Assembly: GCA_003218735.1 (NCBI GenBank)
Contig: QHOJ01000072.1
Location: 1 to 12,626, forward strand
Direction of reading: 5' to 3'
Source: Verrucomicrobiota bacterium
GTDB taxonomy: Bacteria; Verrucomicrobiota; Verrucomicrobiia; Chthoniobacterales; UBA10450
Length of the DNA stretch: 12,626 nt
Both the position numbers and the translations under genes were made by a program. Of this stretch, positions 1 through 6,096 are shown one piece after another. How positions within the stretch are numbered: the first letter of the stretch is position 1; each line of letters opens with the position of its first letter. Below the pieces are notes generated by a model. That model had not been told where the DNA came from and searched no databases. It was given only the letters and a program-made list of their open reading frames with translations.

Positions 1-2
1 CG

Positions 3-770
3 CAGGGACTCGGTCGCGCGATGGCGTTGCGTTTTGCGTGCGAAGGCGCGTCCGGCTTGTCGATCGTGGCACGGCATGCCGATCAACTGAACAAAGTGCG
101 GGACGAAATCCGTCAGATCGCGGCCAAGATCGACTCGCCTTCGCCGGGCTACGGCGCGGCGAGCATCGTCGCCATCGAAGCGGACGTGAGCAAACCGCGT
201 GACATCGAGCGGATCATCGCGACAACGCTCGCGCAATTCAAAGGCCGTCTCGACGTCCTCGTAAACAACGCTTCCACCATCGGGCCGTCGCCCATGCCGA
301 ACCTGCTCGATTATCCGGTGGAAGATTTTCGTGAAGTGATCGATACGAATTTGATCGGGCCGTTTTTGCTGATTAAAAACGCCCTGCCAGCGATGATTGA
401 ATGCGGTGGCTCAATTATCAACGTAACCAGCGACGCGGGCCAGGTTGGTTATCCCGGCTGGGGAGCCTACGGCATTTCCAAATTCGGACTTGAAGGGATG
501 TCGCAAACATGGGCATCGGAGTTGGAAGACAGCGGCGTGCGCGTCAACTGGGTTGATCCCGGGAACATGAACACCGCCATGCATCGCGCGGCCGAACCTG
601 AGGAAGATCCAGACGAGTGGGCGAGCCCAGCGGACGTCACCGACGTTTTCGTCTTTCTAGCTTCCGATGAATCGAAGGGCGTAACCGGCAAACGCTTCCA
701 AGCGCAGGAAGATTGGAAAGCGGAGATCTCGCGCAACGACCACAAAGGACACGAAGTAATAGAAAATTAA
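3..770 (+). CDS. Short-chain dehydrogenase/reductase (SDR), 5' end outside window
   Basis: NAD(P)-dependent oxidoreductase of the classical SDR family; the substrate cannot be told from sequence. The reading frame is open to the left edge and the first codons (QGLGRA before Met at 21) are the end of the glycine-rich TGxxxGxG cofactor motif, so Met21 is internal and only the first ~15-25 residues of the protein are missing. Counting from Met21, the SDR signatures are NNAS at 82-85, N110, catalytic S137, the YxxxK pair Y150/K154, and the PG turn at 180-181, so the full Asn-Ser-Tyr-Lys tetrad is present and the enzyme should be active. The last ~20 residues (KAEISRNDHKGHEVIEN) look unlike an SDR C-terminus and lie over an inverted repeat (732-798), suggesting the tail came from a repeat. 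A QueA-like gene follows 51 bases downstream on the same strand. The family call is secure; the substrate is unknown. Confidence 0.9.
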   Translation, partial: QGLGRAMALRFACEGASGLSIVARHADQLNKVRDEIRQIAAKIDSPSPGYGAASIVAIEADVSKPRDIERIIATTLAQFKGRLDVLVNNASTIGPSPMPNLLDYPVEDFREVIDTNLIGPFLLIKNALPAMIECGGSIINVTSDAGQVGYPGWGAYGISKFGLEGMSQTWASELEDSGVRVNWVDPGNMNTAMHRAAEPEEDPDEWASPADVTDVFVFLASDESKGVTGKRFQAQEDWKAEISRNDHKGHEVIEN

Positions 771-798
771 TCCTTCGGATTTCTTTGTGCCCGTTGCG
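732..798. repeat. Imperfect inverted repeat over the SDR stop codon
   Basis: Arms CGCAACGACCACAAAG (732-747) and CTTTGTGCCCGTTGCG (783-798) pair at 14 of 16 positions, and an inner CGAAG/CTTCG pair (752-756 with 773-777) lengthens the stem. The left arm is coding and gives the last residues of the SDR; the right arm lies in the spacer before the QueA-like gene. The CACAAAGGACACGAAG wording resembles an interspersed repeat that I associate from memory with related genomes. It could form a transcript hairpin between the two genes. There is no U-tract, so a simple intrinsic terminator is unlikely. Confidence 0.6.
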
Positions 799-821
799 GA
801 CTTGGTGCGAGAATTCTTCTG

Positions 822-1808
822 ATGCCTGCGCCATTCGCATTCACGCTGCCGCCGGAGTTGAGCGCAAAGGAGCCGCCGGAACGGCGTGGCATTCGTCGCG
901 ATCAAGTTCGCTTGCTGGTAATCGATCGGACGACCGGCCGCATCGAGCACACGCGCTTTGACAAAATCGCCAGATACCTTCGCGCGGGCGATCTGCTTGT
1001 TTTCAATTCGAGTCGCACTTTGCCGGCGTCACTGCGGGGCTGCGAGTGCGGCGCGACGCATGGCCCGTGCATGGAGGTGCGTCTGGCCGAGCGGTTGCCG
1101 GACGACTCCTGGCTCGCGCTTCTGCTTTGCGAACAAGGCCTGGAGCGCGACGATCGCATCCCGCGCCTCTGGAAATTGCGCTTCTCGATTTCCGGTACCG
1201 AACTTGTCGATCTTATCTATCGGCTCGGAAAGCCGATTCGTTATGAGTATGTATCGGCGCCGTGGGACCTTGATTATTATCAAACGGTTTACGCAACTGA
1301 GCCGGGCTCAGCCGAGATGCCGTCAGCCGGTCGTGCGTTTAGCTGGAAGTTGCTGCTCGATCTCAAGCGCCGCGGTATCGACACCGGTTACATCGTCCTG
1401 CACACCGGGCTTTCCTCTTACATGGATGACGACCTGGATCGCATTCATCCTGCGTCGGAGGAAGAATATTTCGTGAGCGCAACCACCGCGGAAAAAATTA
1501 CTCATGCGCGCAAAAACTGCGGACGCGTCATCGCCGTCGGCACAACGGTCGTGCGCGCGCTGGAATCAGTGGCCGATTCGGAGGGCCGTGTAAGTGAAAA
1601 GCAAGGCTACACGCGACTAAAGATCGATAGCCAACACCGTTTGATAGCGGTCGATGGGTTGCTCACCGGGCTGCACGAGGCAGAGGCGAGCCATCTTGAT
1701 TTGCTGAGCGCATTTCTGTCGCCAGAAACGATTCGCGCCGCGTACGAAGAAGCGATCGCGAGAAAATATCTCTGGCACGAATTCGGCGATTTGAATTTGA
1801 TTTTGTAA
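822..1808 (+). CDS. queA: QueA-like S-adenosylmethionine:tRNA ribosyltransferase-isomerase, divergent
   Basis: Canonical QueA transfers and isomerises the ribose of SAM onto the 7-aminomethyl-7-deazaguanine at tRNA position 34, making epoxyqueuosine in queuosine synthesis. The family is shown by GDLLVFNSSRTLPASL (56-71), YQTVYATEPGS (153-163), PSAG (167-170), LHTGL (193-197), RVIAVGTTVVRALES (235-249), VDGLLTGLH (277-285) and the C-terminal YEEAIARKY region (308-316). At 328 residues it is slightly shorter than typical QueA (~340-360). Several normally strict motifs are altered: PTAGLHFT is PSAGRAFS, LHVGLGTF is LHTGLSSY, and the GWTDIFIYPGY segment is reduced to QGYTRLKI. A CxCx3Hx2C cluster (C74, C76, H80, C83) sits where QueA normally has a short basic loop. 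The start at ATG 822 has no strong Shine-Dalgarno. It may be a QueA paralogue with a different substrate; no other queuosine gene is in the window. Confidence 0.75.
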   Translation: MPAPFAFTLPPELSAKEPPERRGIRRDQVRLLVIDRTTGRIEHTRFDKIARYLRAGDLLVFNSSRTLPASLRGCECGATHGPCMEVRLAERLPDDSWLALLLCEQGLERDDRIPRLWKLRFSISGTELVDLIYRLGKPIRYEYVSAPWDLDYYQTVYATEPGSAEMPSAGRAFSWKLLLDLKRRGIDTGYIVLHTGLSSYMDDDLDRIHPASEEEYFVSATTAEKITHARKNCGRVIAVGTTVVRALESVADSEGRVSEKQGYTRLKIDSQHRLIAVDGLLTGLHEAEASHLDLLSAFLSPETIRAAYEEAIARKYLWHEFGDLNLIL

Positions 1809-1870
1809 TCTGCAATTTCGAGCGTCAACGCGCGATTGCCAACGCCAGTAGATCCCAAGCCCAACAAGAA

Positions 1871-2581
1871 ATGATCTCGTTCATCATTCCCGCCTACAAT
1901 GAAGAATTGGAACTTTCATCGACCATCGCAGCGATTCGTGTTGCGGCCTCCGGCGTGACCCTTCCGTATGAAATCATTGTGGTCGATGATGCCTCCACGG
2001 ATATGACTGCCGAACTGGCGGCCCAGGGAGGCGCCCGGGTCATCTCGATCAACCGACGCCAAATTGCGGCGTCACGTAACGCCGGAGCGCGCGCCGCGCA
2101 GGGTGACTACCTGTTTTTCGTCGATGCCGATACGCGCATTAATCCAAAACATATCTACGAGGCAATCGCTGCTCTCAAGGCCGGTTACGCCGGGGGCAGC
2201 GCGCGCGTGATAACGGATGGCGCCATTCCGATGTGGGGACGCATATTCGTGCGCGCGTTTTGCACTGTTTATTTCGCGCTCAAGCTCGGCGCGGGCGCAT
2301 TTCTTTTCACAACTCGCCGCAATTTCGATATTATCGTCGGGTTCGATGAGCAATATTTTATCGCCGAAGAAGTCTACTTCAGTCTTGCACTGCGAAAGCT
2401 GGGGCGCTTCAAAGTGCTACGCGAACCGATCCTGACTTCAGGGCGGAAATTGCGCATGTATTCAGCCCGGTATGTGCTCGGCCGCGCTTTGTCGATTATC
2501 ATCCGTGGCCCGCGCGCCGCCCGCTCGCGAGATAAACTCGATTTTTGGTACAACGGAAGACGCGAAGATCGCCTTCTGTAG
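1871..2581 (+). CDS. Family 2 glycosyltransferase (GT-A fold)
   Basis: Probable inverting glycosyltransferase using a nucleotide-sugar donor in the cytoplasm; the acceptor is not predictable. The N-terminus is a typical GT2 nucleotide-binding fold: FIIPAYNEE (4-12), EIIVVDDAST (34-43), the conserved SRNAGARAAQGDYLFFVDADT segment with the DxD metal motif as D85-A-D87, and a later GFDEQYFIAEEV stretch (157-168) matching the acceptor/base region where GT2 enzymes carry an ED/EE pair (E166-E167). At 236 residues it is a compact single-domain enzyme with no clear transmembrane helix, although the 125-147 segment is rather hydrophobic. It lies 62 bases after the QueA-like gene and could be co-transcribed, but no functional link is apparent. 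ATG 1871 is followed directly by the first beta strand, which supports the start; no good Shine-Dalgarno is visible. Confidence 0.9.
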   Translation: MISFIIPAYNEELELSSTIAAIRVAASGVTLPYEIIVVDDASTDMTAELAAQGGARVISINRRQIAASRNAGARAAQGDYLFFVDADTRINPKHIYEAIAALKAGYAGGSARVITDGAIPMWGRIFVRAFCTVYFALKLGAGAFLFTTRRNFDIIVGFDEQYFIAEEVYFSLALRKLGRFKVLREPILTSGRKLRMYSARYVLGRALSIIIRGPRAARSRDKLDFWYNGRREDRLL

Positions 2582-2625
2582 GAGTCGATAACCTTGCCGC
2601 GACGGGGAACACGTTGAAAACTTCA

Positions 2626-2667
2626 GGGCCTTCCATCCGCAGCAATGTCTGTGAAAGGGAAGGGCCC
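2626..2667. other. Hairpin-forming inverted repeat after the glycosyltransferase gene
   Basis: GGGCCTTCC (2626-2634) can pair with GGAAGGGCCC (2658-2667), with one unpaired G and a ~23-base loop. It lies 45 bases after the glycosyltransferase stop and just outside the DUF559 unit. It may slow or end transcription, but there is no T-tract, so a terminator function is only a guess. Confidence 0.3.
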
Positions 2668-2684
2668 CCGACAAGGCGTGCCCG

Positions 2685-2716
2685 CCTCTCCCTTAGGGAA
2701 AGGACTAAGGTGAGGG
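2685..2716 (-). repeat. Hairpin repeat, left copy, flanking the DUF559 gene
   Basis: Read on the minus strand it begins CCCTCACCTTAGTCC and ends in a hairpin, CCTTTCCC-TAA-GGGAGAGG (8 pairs, one of them G-T). It matches the copy at 3086-3117 at 27 of 32 positions in inverted orientation. It contains the TAG stop (2705-2707) and the last codons of the DUF559 gene. The sequence type is a 'CCCTCACC...CTCTCCC' palindromic repeat that I recall as common beside DUF559 genes in other bacteria. Confidence 0.8.
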
Positions 2717-3079
2717 CGTTTTAACTGTCGTCCACAAAGATTTCTCGGGATCGGCCGCATAAACAATGGCGTTCAAAACTCCATCGAGATTTGAGAGAAC
2801 TTCGCGATTGATAAATCTAAGGACCCGAATCCCTCTCTCATGTAATTCCATCTCGCGATCGAGATCAGTCGTTTGACCGAAGTGGCGGCGGTGTCCAGAG
2901 CCATCAAGTTCGACCGCAAGCTTTGCTTCCGCGCAGAAAAAGTCTACCACACGCGTTCCGAGCGGGTGCTGACGCCGGAATTTCAACCCTGCCAATCTAC
3001 GATTTCTTAGATGCGCCCAGAGTCGTTTCTCAGCCGTGGTTCCCGCCTTTCGCAAACGCCGTGCTTGTTTTACGCTCAC
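2705..3079 (-). CDS. DUF559 family endonuclease-like protein
   Basis: Small protein (124 residues) of the DUF559 family, which is related to the very-short-patch-repair/restriction-endonuclease-like PD-(D/E)xK nucleases; its biological role is not established. Family hallmarks are LRKAGTTAEKRLWAHLRNRRL (9-29), KFRRQHPLG (33-41), VVDFFC (44-49), KLAVELDGSGH (53-63) and the C-terminal RVLRFINREVLSNLDGVL (85-102). D46 and the E57/D59 pair are the likely metal ligands, with H63 also conserved. The start is GTG at 3079. The adjacent inverted repeat supplies a GAGGTGAGGG purine-rich stretch ending 6 bases before it, a plausible ribosome site. The stop and the final Pro-Ser-Pro codons lie in the other repeat copy. 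It is transcribed against its neighbours and stands alone, consistent with a self-contained repeat-bounded unit rather than an operon member. Confidence 0.9.
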   Translation of the reverse strand: MSVKQARRLRKAGTTAEKRLWAHLRNRRLAGLKFRRQHPLGTRVVDFFCAEAKLAVELDGSGHRRHFGQTTDLDREMELHERGIRVLRFINREVLSNLDGVLNAIVYAADPEKSLWTTVKTPSP

Positions 3080-3085
3080 AATTTA

Positions 3086-3117
3086 CCCTCACCTCAGTCC
3101 TCTCCCAGTGGGAGAGG
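3086..3117 (+). repeat. Hairpin repeat, right copy, flanking the DUF559 gene
   Basis: Begins CCCTCACCTCAGTCC and ends in a perfect 8-bp hairpin, CCTCTCCC-AGT-GGGAGAGG. It is the inverted partner of 2685-2716. Its complement supplies GAGGTGAGGG, six bases before the GTG start of the DUF559 gene, so the repeat doubles as the gene's ribosome-binding region. It is followed by a second small imperfect hairpin, GGAGAC-AAAA-GTCTTCTCC (3116-3134). Confidence 0.8.
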
Positions 3118-3369
3118 AGACAAAAGTCTTCTCCAAGTTAAATGTTTACGTCCGCGTTCGCGACTGACTTTCCTCGCGATTGTCAATCCAGTGCGCTGGA
3201 AGATGAAGAAGACGCTAAAATTAAAACGGCTCGCGTTCACTTTGAGCGATCGTCATTGGCCTAAAAGCCGGTCTTGATTACGCCCGTAGCAGACCTGCCA
3301 AGGTGAATCCTGTCACGCCGGTAGCAGACTTGCGAAATGCGACTCTTCGCTTACAATAGCCCTTCGCTT
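3118..3369. other. Intergenic region upstream of rpsO
   Basis: About 250 bases without a convincing gene. It should hold the rpsO promoter, but I cannot pick a clear -35/-10 pair. Visible structure is a small hairpin at its left edge and the near-duplicate 'GTAGCAGAC' elements at 3280-3299 and 3315-3334. Short open frames here have no recognisable protein signature. Confidence 0.4.
3280..3334 (+). repeat. Tandem near-duplicate 20-mers upstream of rpsO
   Basis: The 20-mers at 3280-3299 (ACGCCCGTAGCAGACCTGCC) and 3315-3334 (ACGCCGGTAGCAGACTTGCG) match at 17 of 20 positions and are offset by 35 bases. The second ends about 36 bases before the chosen rpsO start, so the pair could lie in the promoter or leader. 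They may be remnants of an interspersed repeat. Confidence 0.5.
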
Positions 3370-3633
3370 ATGGCAGAGAGCACGGAAACGTTGAGCCTCA
3401 AGGAGTTCCAGTTGCATGACGAAGATACCGGCAGCGCAGATGTGCAGGTCGCACTTCTCACCCGCCGGATCGAGCATCTGACCGAACACCTGAAGAGCAA
3501 CGCCAAAGATCATTCCTCGCGTCGCGGCCTTCTTAAGATGGTCGCGCAACGCCGGAGTTTGCTCGATTATTTGAACAGGTCGCAAGCCGATCGCTACAAA
3601 AAGCTGATCGACAAGTTGAACCTGCGTAAGTAA
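3370..3633 (+). CDS. rpsO: 30S ribosomal protein S15
   Basis: Primary binding protein of the small ribosomal subunit; it binds the central domain of 16S rRNA and helps form the subunit bridge. From Met at 3370 the protein is 87 residues, close to the usual 88-89. Signatures are [14 protein letters not shown] (18-31) and [21 protein letters not shown] (48-68), whose basic residues contact rRNA. An in-frame ATG at 3337 would add [11 protein letters not shown], which does not resemble any S15 N-terminus; I reject it although neither start has a strong Shine-Dalgarno. pnp follows 224 bases downstream, the conserved rpsO-pnp order seen in many bacteria, where the two are often partly co-transcribed. 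In E. coli S15 represses its own translation through a leader structure; nothing here can be assigned to that with confidence. Confidence 0.97.
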   Translation: MAESTETLSLKEFQLHDEDTGSADVQVALLTRRIEHLTEHLKSNAKDHSSRRGLLKMVAQRRSLLDYLNRSQADRYKKLIDKLNLRK

Positions 3634-3743
3634 CCGGCGGATTGTTTGCAAGCTCGCATCCAACTGTTTGCTCGCTCAAAGCCGAAGCTAAATTAGAACA
3701 CAACAAAATCAGCGACCCAGGCCGAACGAATCACCTTGGATTT

Positions 3744-3812
3744 TAGGTTTTAGTTCCGAACATGCCAGCGTAAGCGTCTCGCTTGCGATTGTTAGTTCGA
3801 AGTTAAAACCTA
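3744..3812. repeat. Long imperfect hairpin in the rpsO-pnp spacer (pnp leader)
   Basis: Outer arms TAGGTTTTA (3744-3752) and TAAAACCTA (3804-3812) pair perfectly. An inner stem is formed by GCGTAAGCG-TCT-CGCTTGCG (3768-3787), with partial pairing between GAACA (3758-3762) and TGTT/TTCGAA on the other side. The whole lies 45 bases before the pnp start. E. coli pnp is autoregulated through a leader stem cut by RNase III, so an analogous role is conceivable. Alternatively this is one copy of an interspersed palindromic repeat, since the GCGTAAGCGTCTCGCTTGCG core looks like one. Confidence 0.6.
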
Positions 3813-3846
3813 CAGTCAGGGTGACCGGCCTGGAATTCGCGCATCC

Positions 3847-3853
3847 AGGAAAG
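3847..3853 (+). promoter_or_regulatory. Shine-Dalgarno site of pnp
   Basis: AGGAAAG lies in front of ATG 3858, with 7 bases between AGGA and the start codon. It is one of the clearest ribosome-binding sites in the window and fixes the pnp start. Confidence 0.75.
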
Positions 3854-3857
3854 TAAA

Positions 3858-6005
3858 ATGCAACAAAAGGTCACGGCCCAAATTGGGGCCACTCAAATCT
3901 CTATCGAAACCGGCAAAATCGCCAGACTCGCAGACGGCGCGGTCGTTGTCTCTTGCGGCGACACCATGGTAATGGCCAGTGCGGTCTCGGCCACAGCTAT
4001 CAAGGAAGGCCAGGATTATTTCCCGCTCATGGTCGATTACCGCGAAAAAGCCGCCGCGGTGGGGAAATTCCCGGGCGGCTATTTCAAGCGCGAAGGCCGA
4101 CCGACCGAAAAGGAAACGCTCACCTCGCGCATGATCGATCGGCCGCTCCGGCCGCTCTTTCCACAAGGTTATTTCTACGATACCCAAGTCATCAGCCTTC
4201 TCCTGAGCGCGGACGGCGAAAACGATCCCGATATTCTCGCGCTCAACGGCGCGTCGGCAGCACTTTGCGTTTCCGACATTCCGTTTGCCGGACCAATCGG
4301 TGCTGTGCGCGTCGGTCGCGTCAACGGGCAGTTCGTCGCGAACCCGACGCATACGGAGCGCGAACAAAGCGACCTCGATCTGGTTTATGTCGGAACTGAA
4401 AACGACATTATCATGATCGAAGGCGCGGCCAGGGAAGTTCCCGAAGCTGATTTCGTGAAGGCGCTCGACTTTGCCCATGAGCATGCGCGCGAAATGGTCC
4501 GGATTCAGAAAGAGCTCGCCGCACAAGTTGGCAAGCCGAAGCGCGAGATGCCGTTGCTCCAGGTGAATCAGGATTTGCTCGAGATTGCTTATCGAGTCGG
4601 CGGCGATCGGATTGAAGGCGCGCTCTACACCGAGGGCAAAGTTGCGCGGGCAAAAGCAATCGATGCGCTCCGCGAAGAAGTGAAGATGTCGATCTTGGAA
4701 AAACATCCCGAGGCCGACAAGTTCTCGATCTCGCAAGCGTTCGATTACGTGCAGAAGAAAGCGTTCCGCATCAGCGTTCTGGACAAGCAGAAACGTGTCG
4801 ACGGTCGGAGCTATCAAGAGCTGCGCCCGATCTCGTGCGAGATCGGCGTTCTCCCGCGCGCGCATGGTTCGGCAATTTTCCAGCGCGGCGAGACCCAGGC
4901 GCTCGCCCTCGCCACACTCGCGCCGATCGAAGAAGCGCAGATGATCGATGCTTACGGCGGCGGCGAACAATCGAAGCGGTTCATTTTGCATTACAATTTT
5001 CCGCCATTCAGCGTCGGCGAAACAGGGCGGACCGGCGGGGCGAGTCGGCGCGAGATTGGCCACGGAGCCCTGGCAGAGCGCTCGCTCGAACCAGTCGTGC
5101 CGAGCGCAAACGATTTTCGTTACGCCATTCGTATCTCCAGCGAAATTATGGAATCGAACGGATCGACATCGATGGCGAGCGTTTGCGGCGGGATGCTCGC
5201 GCTGATGGACGCCGGTGTGCCCGTCAAAACACCGGTCGCAGGAATCTCTGTCGGCCTTGTCACTGAACATGGCGAAGATCGACAACTGAAACGGTATGAA
5301 TTGCTCACCGACATCATCGGTTCCGAAGATCATTTCGGCGACATGGATTTCAAGCTGTGCGGCACGGACGCCGGCGTCACCGGTTATCAGCTCGACCTGA
5401 AACTTCCCGGCATCAGCCACAAGATCATGGCCGAAGCCATTCTTCGCGCAAAAGAAGCGCGCACGAAAATTCTCGAGATCATGCGCGCCAGGATCGACAA
5501 GCCACGGCCGGAGTTGTCGAAGTACGCGCCCCGGATCGAGACAATCAAGATCAACCCGGAGAAAATCGGCGCACTTATCGGCCCAGGTGGCAAGACGATT
5601 AAGGGCATCGTCGCGGAGACTGGCGCCGAAATTAACATCGAAGACGACGGCTCGGTGCATATCTATGCGACGAGCGGCGAATCGATGGCGCGCGCGAAAG
5701 AAATCATCGGCGGCATGACCCGCGAGATCGAGATCGGCCAGACCTATCAGGGACGTGTCGTCTCGGTGAAAGAATTCGGCGCGTTCGTCGAAGTTTTCCC
5801 GGGCCGGGACGGTCTCGTCCACATCTCTGAGCTGGCAGATTTCCGGGTCAAACGAACGGAAGATGTCGTGAAAGTTGGTGACATGATCTGGGTCAAATGC
5901 ATCGGTATTGACGACAAGGGTCGCGTAAAACTTTCGCGCAAGGCCGCGTTGAAAGAACGCGCCGAAGCCGAAACCGGCCAGCCAATTCCGGCCGAGACAC
6001 ACTGA
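3858..6005 (+). CDS. pnp: Polyribonucleotide nucleotidyltransferase (PNPase)
   Basis: Trimeric 3'-to-5' phosphorolytic exoribonuclease of mRNA decay, also able to add 3' tails; in many bacteria it is a degradosome member. The 715-residue protein has the complete architecture: first RNase PH domain (about 5-145, with the [17 protein letters not shown] region), an all-helical linker domain (about 150-235), the catalytic second RNase PH domain (about 315-545), KH (GPGG loop at 575-578) and S1 (about 629-698). Active-site residues are intact by comparison with E. coli: R397/R398, H402, the phosphate-binding S436-T437-S438 loop, and metal ligands D491, D497 and K499. The one small difference is Thr at 437 where E. 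coli has Ser. The tail after S1 is short and shows no degradosome-binding extension. It has a good ribosome site, follows rpsO, and its leader contains a long hairpin. Confidence 0.98.
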   Translation: MQQKVTAQIGATQISIETGKIARLADGAVVVSCGDTMVMASAVSATAIKEGQDYFPLMVDYREKAAAVGKFPGGYFKREGRPTEKETLTSRMIDRPLRPLFPQGYFYDTQVISLLLSADGENDPDILALNGASAALCVSDIPFAGPIGAVRVGRVNGQFVANPTHTEREQSDLDLVYVGTENDIIMIEGAAREVPEADFVKALDFAHEHAREMVRIQKELAAQVGKPKREMPLLQVNQDLLEIAYRVGGDRIEGALYTEGKVARAKAIDALREEVKMSILEKHPEADKFSISQAFDYVQKKAFRISVLDKQKRVDGRSYQELRPISCEIGVLPRAHGSAIFQRGETQALALATLAPIEEAQMIDAYGGGEQSKRFILHYNFPPFSVGETGRTGGASRREIGHGALAERSLEPVVPSANDFRYAIRISSEIMESNGSTSMASVCGGMLALMDAGVPVKTPVAGISVGLVTEHGEDRQLKRYELLTDIIGSEDHFGDMDFKLCGTDAGVTGYQLDLKLPGISHKIMAEAILRAKEARTKILEIMRARIDKPRPELSKYAPRIETIKINPEKIGALIGPGGKTIKGIVAETGAEINIEDDGSVHIYATSGESMARAKEIIGGMTREIEIGQTYQGRVVSVKEFGAFVEVFPGRDGLVHISELADFRVKRTEDVVKVGDMIWVKCIGIDDKGRVKLSRKAALKERAEAETGQPIPAETH

Positions 6006-6008
6006 GGT

Positions 6009-6037
6009 TGTAGCCGAGGGCGCTGACCTCCGCTACA
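6009..6037. repeat. Palindromic TGTAGC repeat after pnp
   Basis: TGTAGC (6009-6014) pairs with GCTACA (6032-6037), and GAGG (6016-6019) with CCTC (6027-6030), leaving a 7-base loop. It starts 4 bases after the pnp stop, so pnp mRNA would end in or just after this hairpin. It shares ends with the repeat embedded in the downstream kinase gene. Confidence 0.6.
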
Positions 6038-6061
6038 GGTCAGTTGATTGAGAAGTTGGCG

Positions 6062-6084
6062 ACGGTCATAGACCGCCGCTACAG
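6062..6084. repeat. Second TGTAGC-family repeat copy, partial, before the kinase gene
   Basis: CGGTC-ATA-GACCG (6063-6075) forms a 5-bp hairpin followed by CCGCTACAG (6076-6084), the same end as the preceding copy (6030-6038). The left TGTAGC end is missing, so the copy is truncated or diverged. It ends 12 bases before the kinase ATG and so occupies the place of a ribosome site. Confidence 0.5.
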
Positions 6085-6096
6085 TCGCAAAGCGTC

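Noticed and set aside
713-961. Plus-strand open frame bridging the SDR and QueA-like genes
   Set aside because: Overlaps both genes out of frame and its sequence is Arg/Ser-rich without any signature.
3280-3334. CRISPR-like array from the repeated GTAGCAGAC motif
   Set aside because: Only two diverged copies with a 15-base spacer and no cas genes; the three TGTAGC elements elsewhere are also irregularly spaced and palindromic.
3337-3369. Upstream ATG extending S15 by 11 residues
   Set aside because: The added residues match no S15 N-terminus; Met 3370 gives the normal length.
3816-6002. A 728-codon open frame antisense to pnp
   Set aside because: It mirrors pnp almost exactly, has no recognisable domain, and its Arg/Asp/Phe-rich composition is what codon bias on the opposite strand produces. 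pnp is unambiguous.
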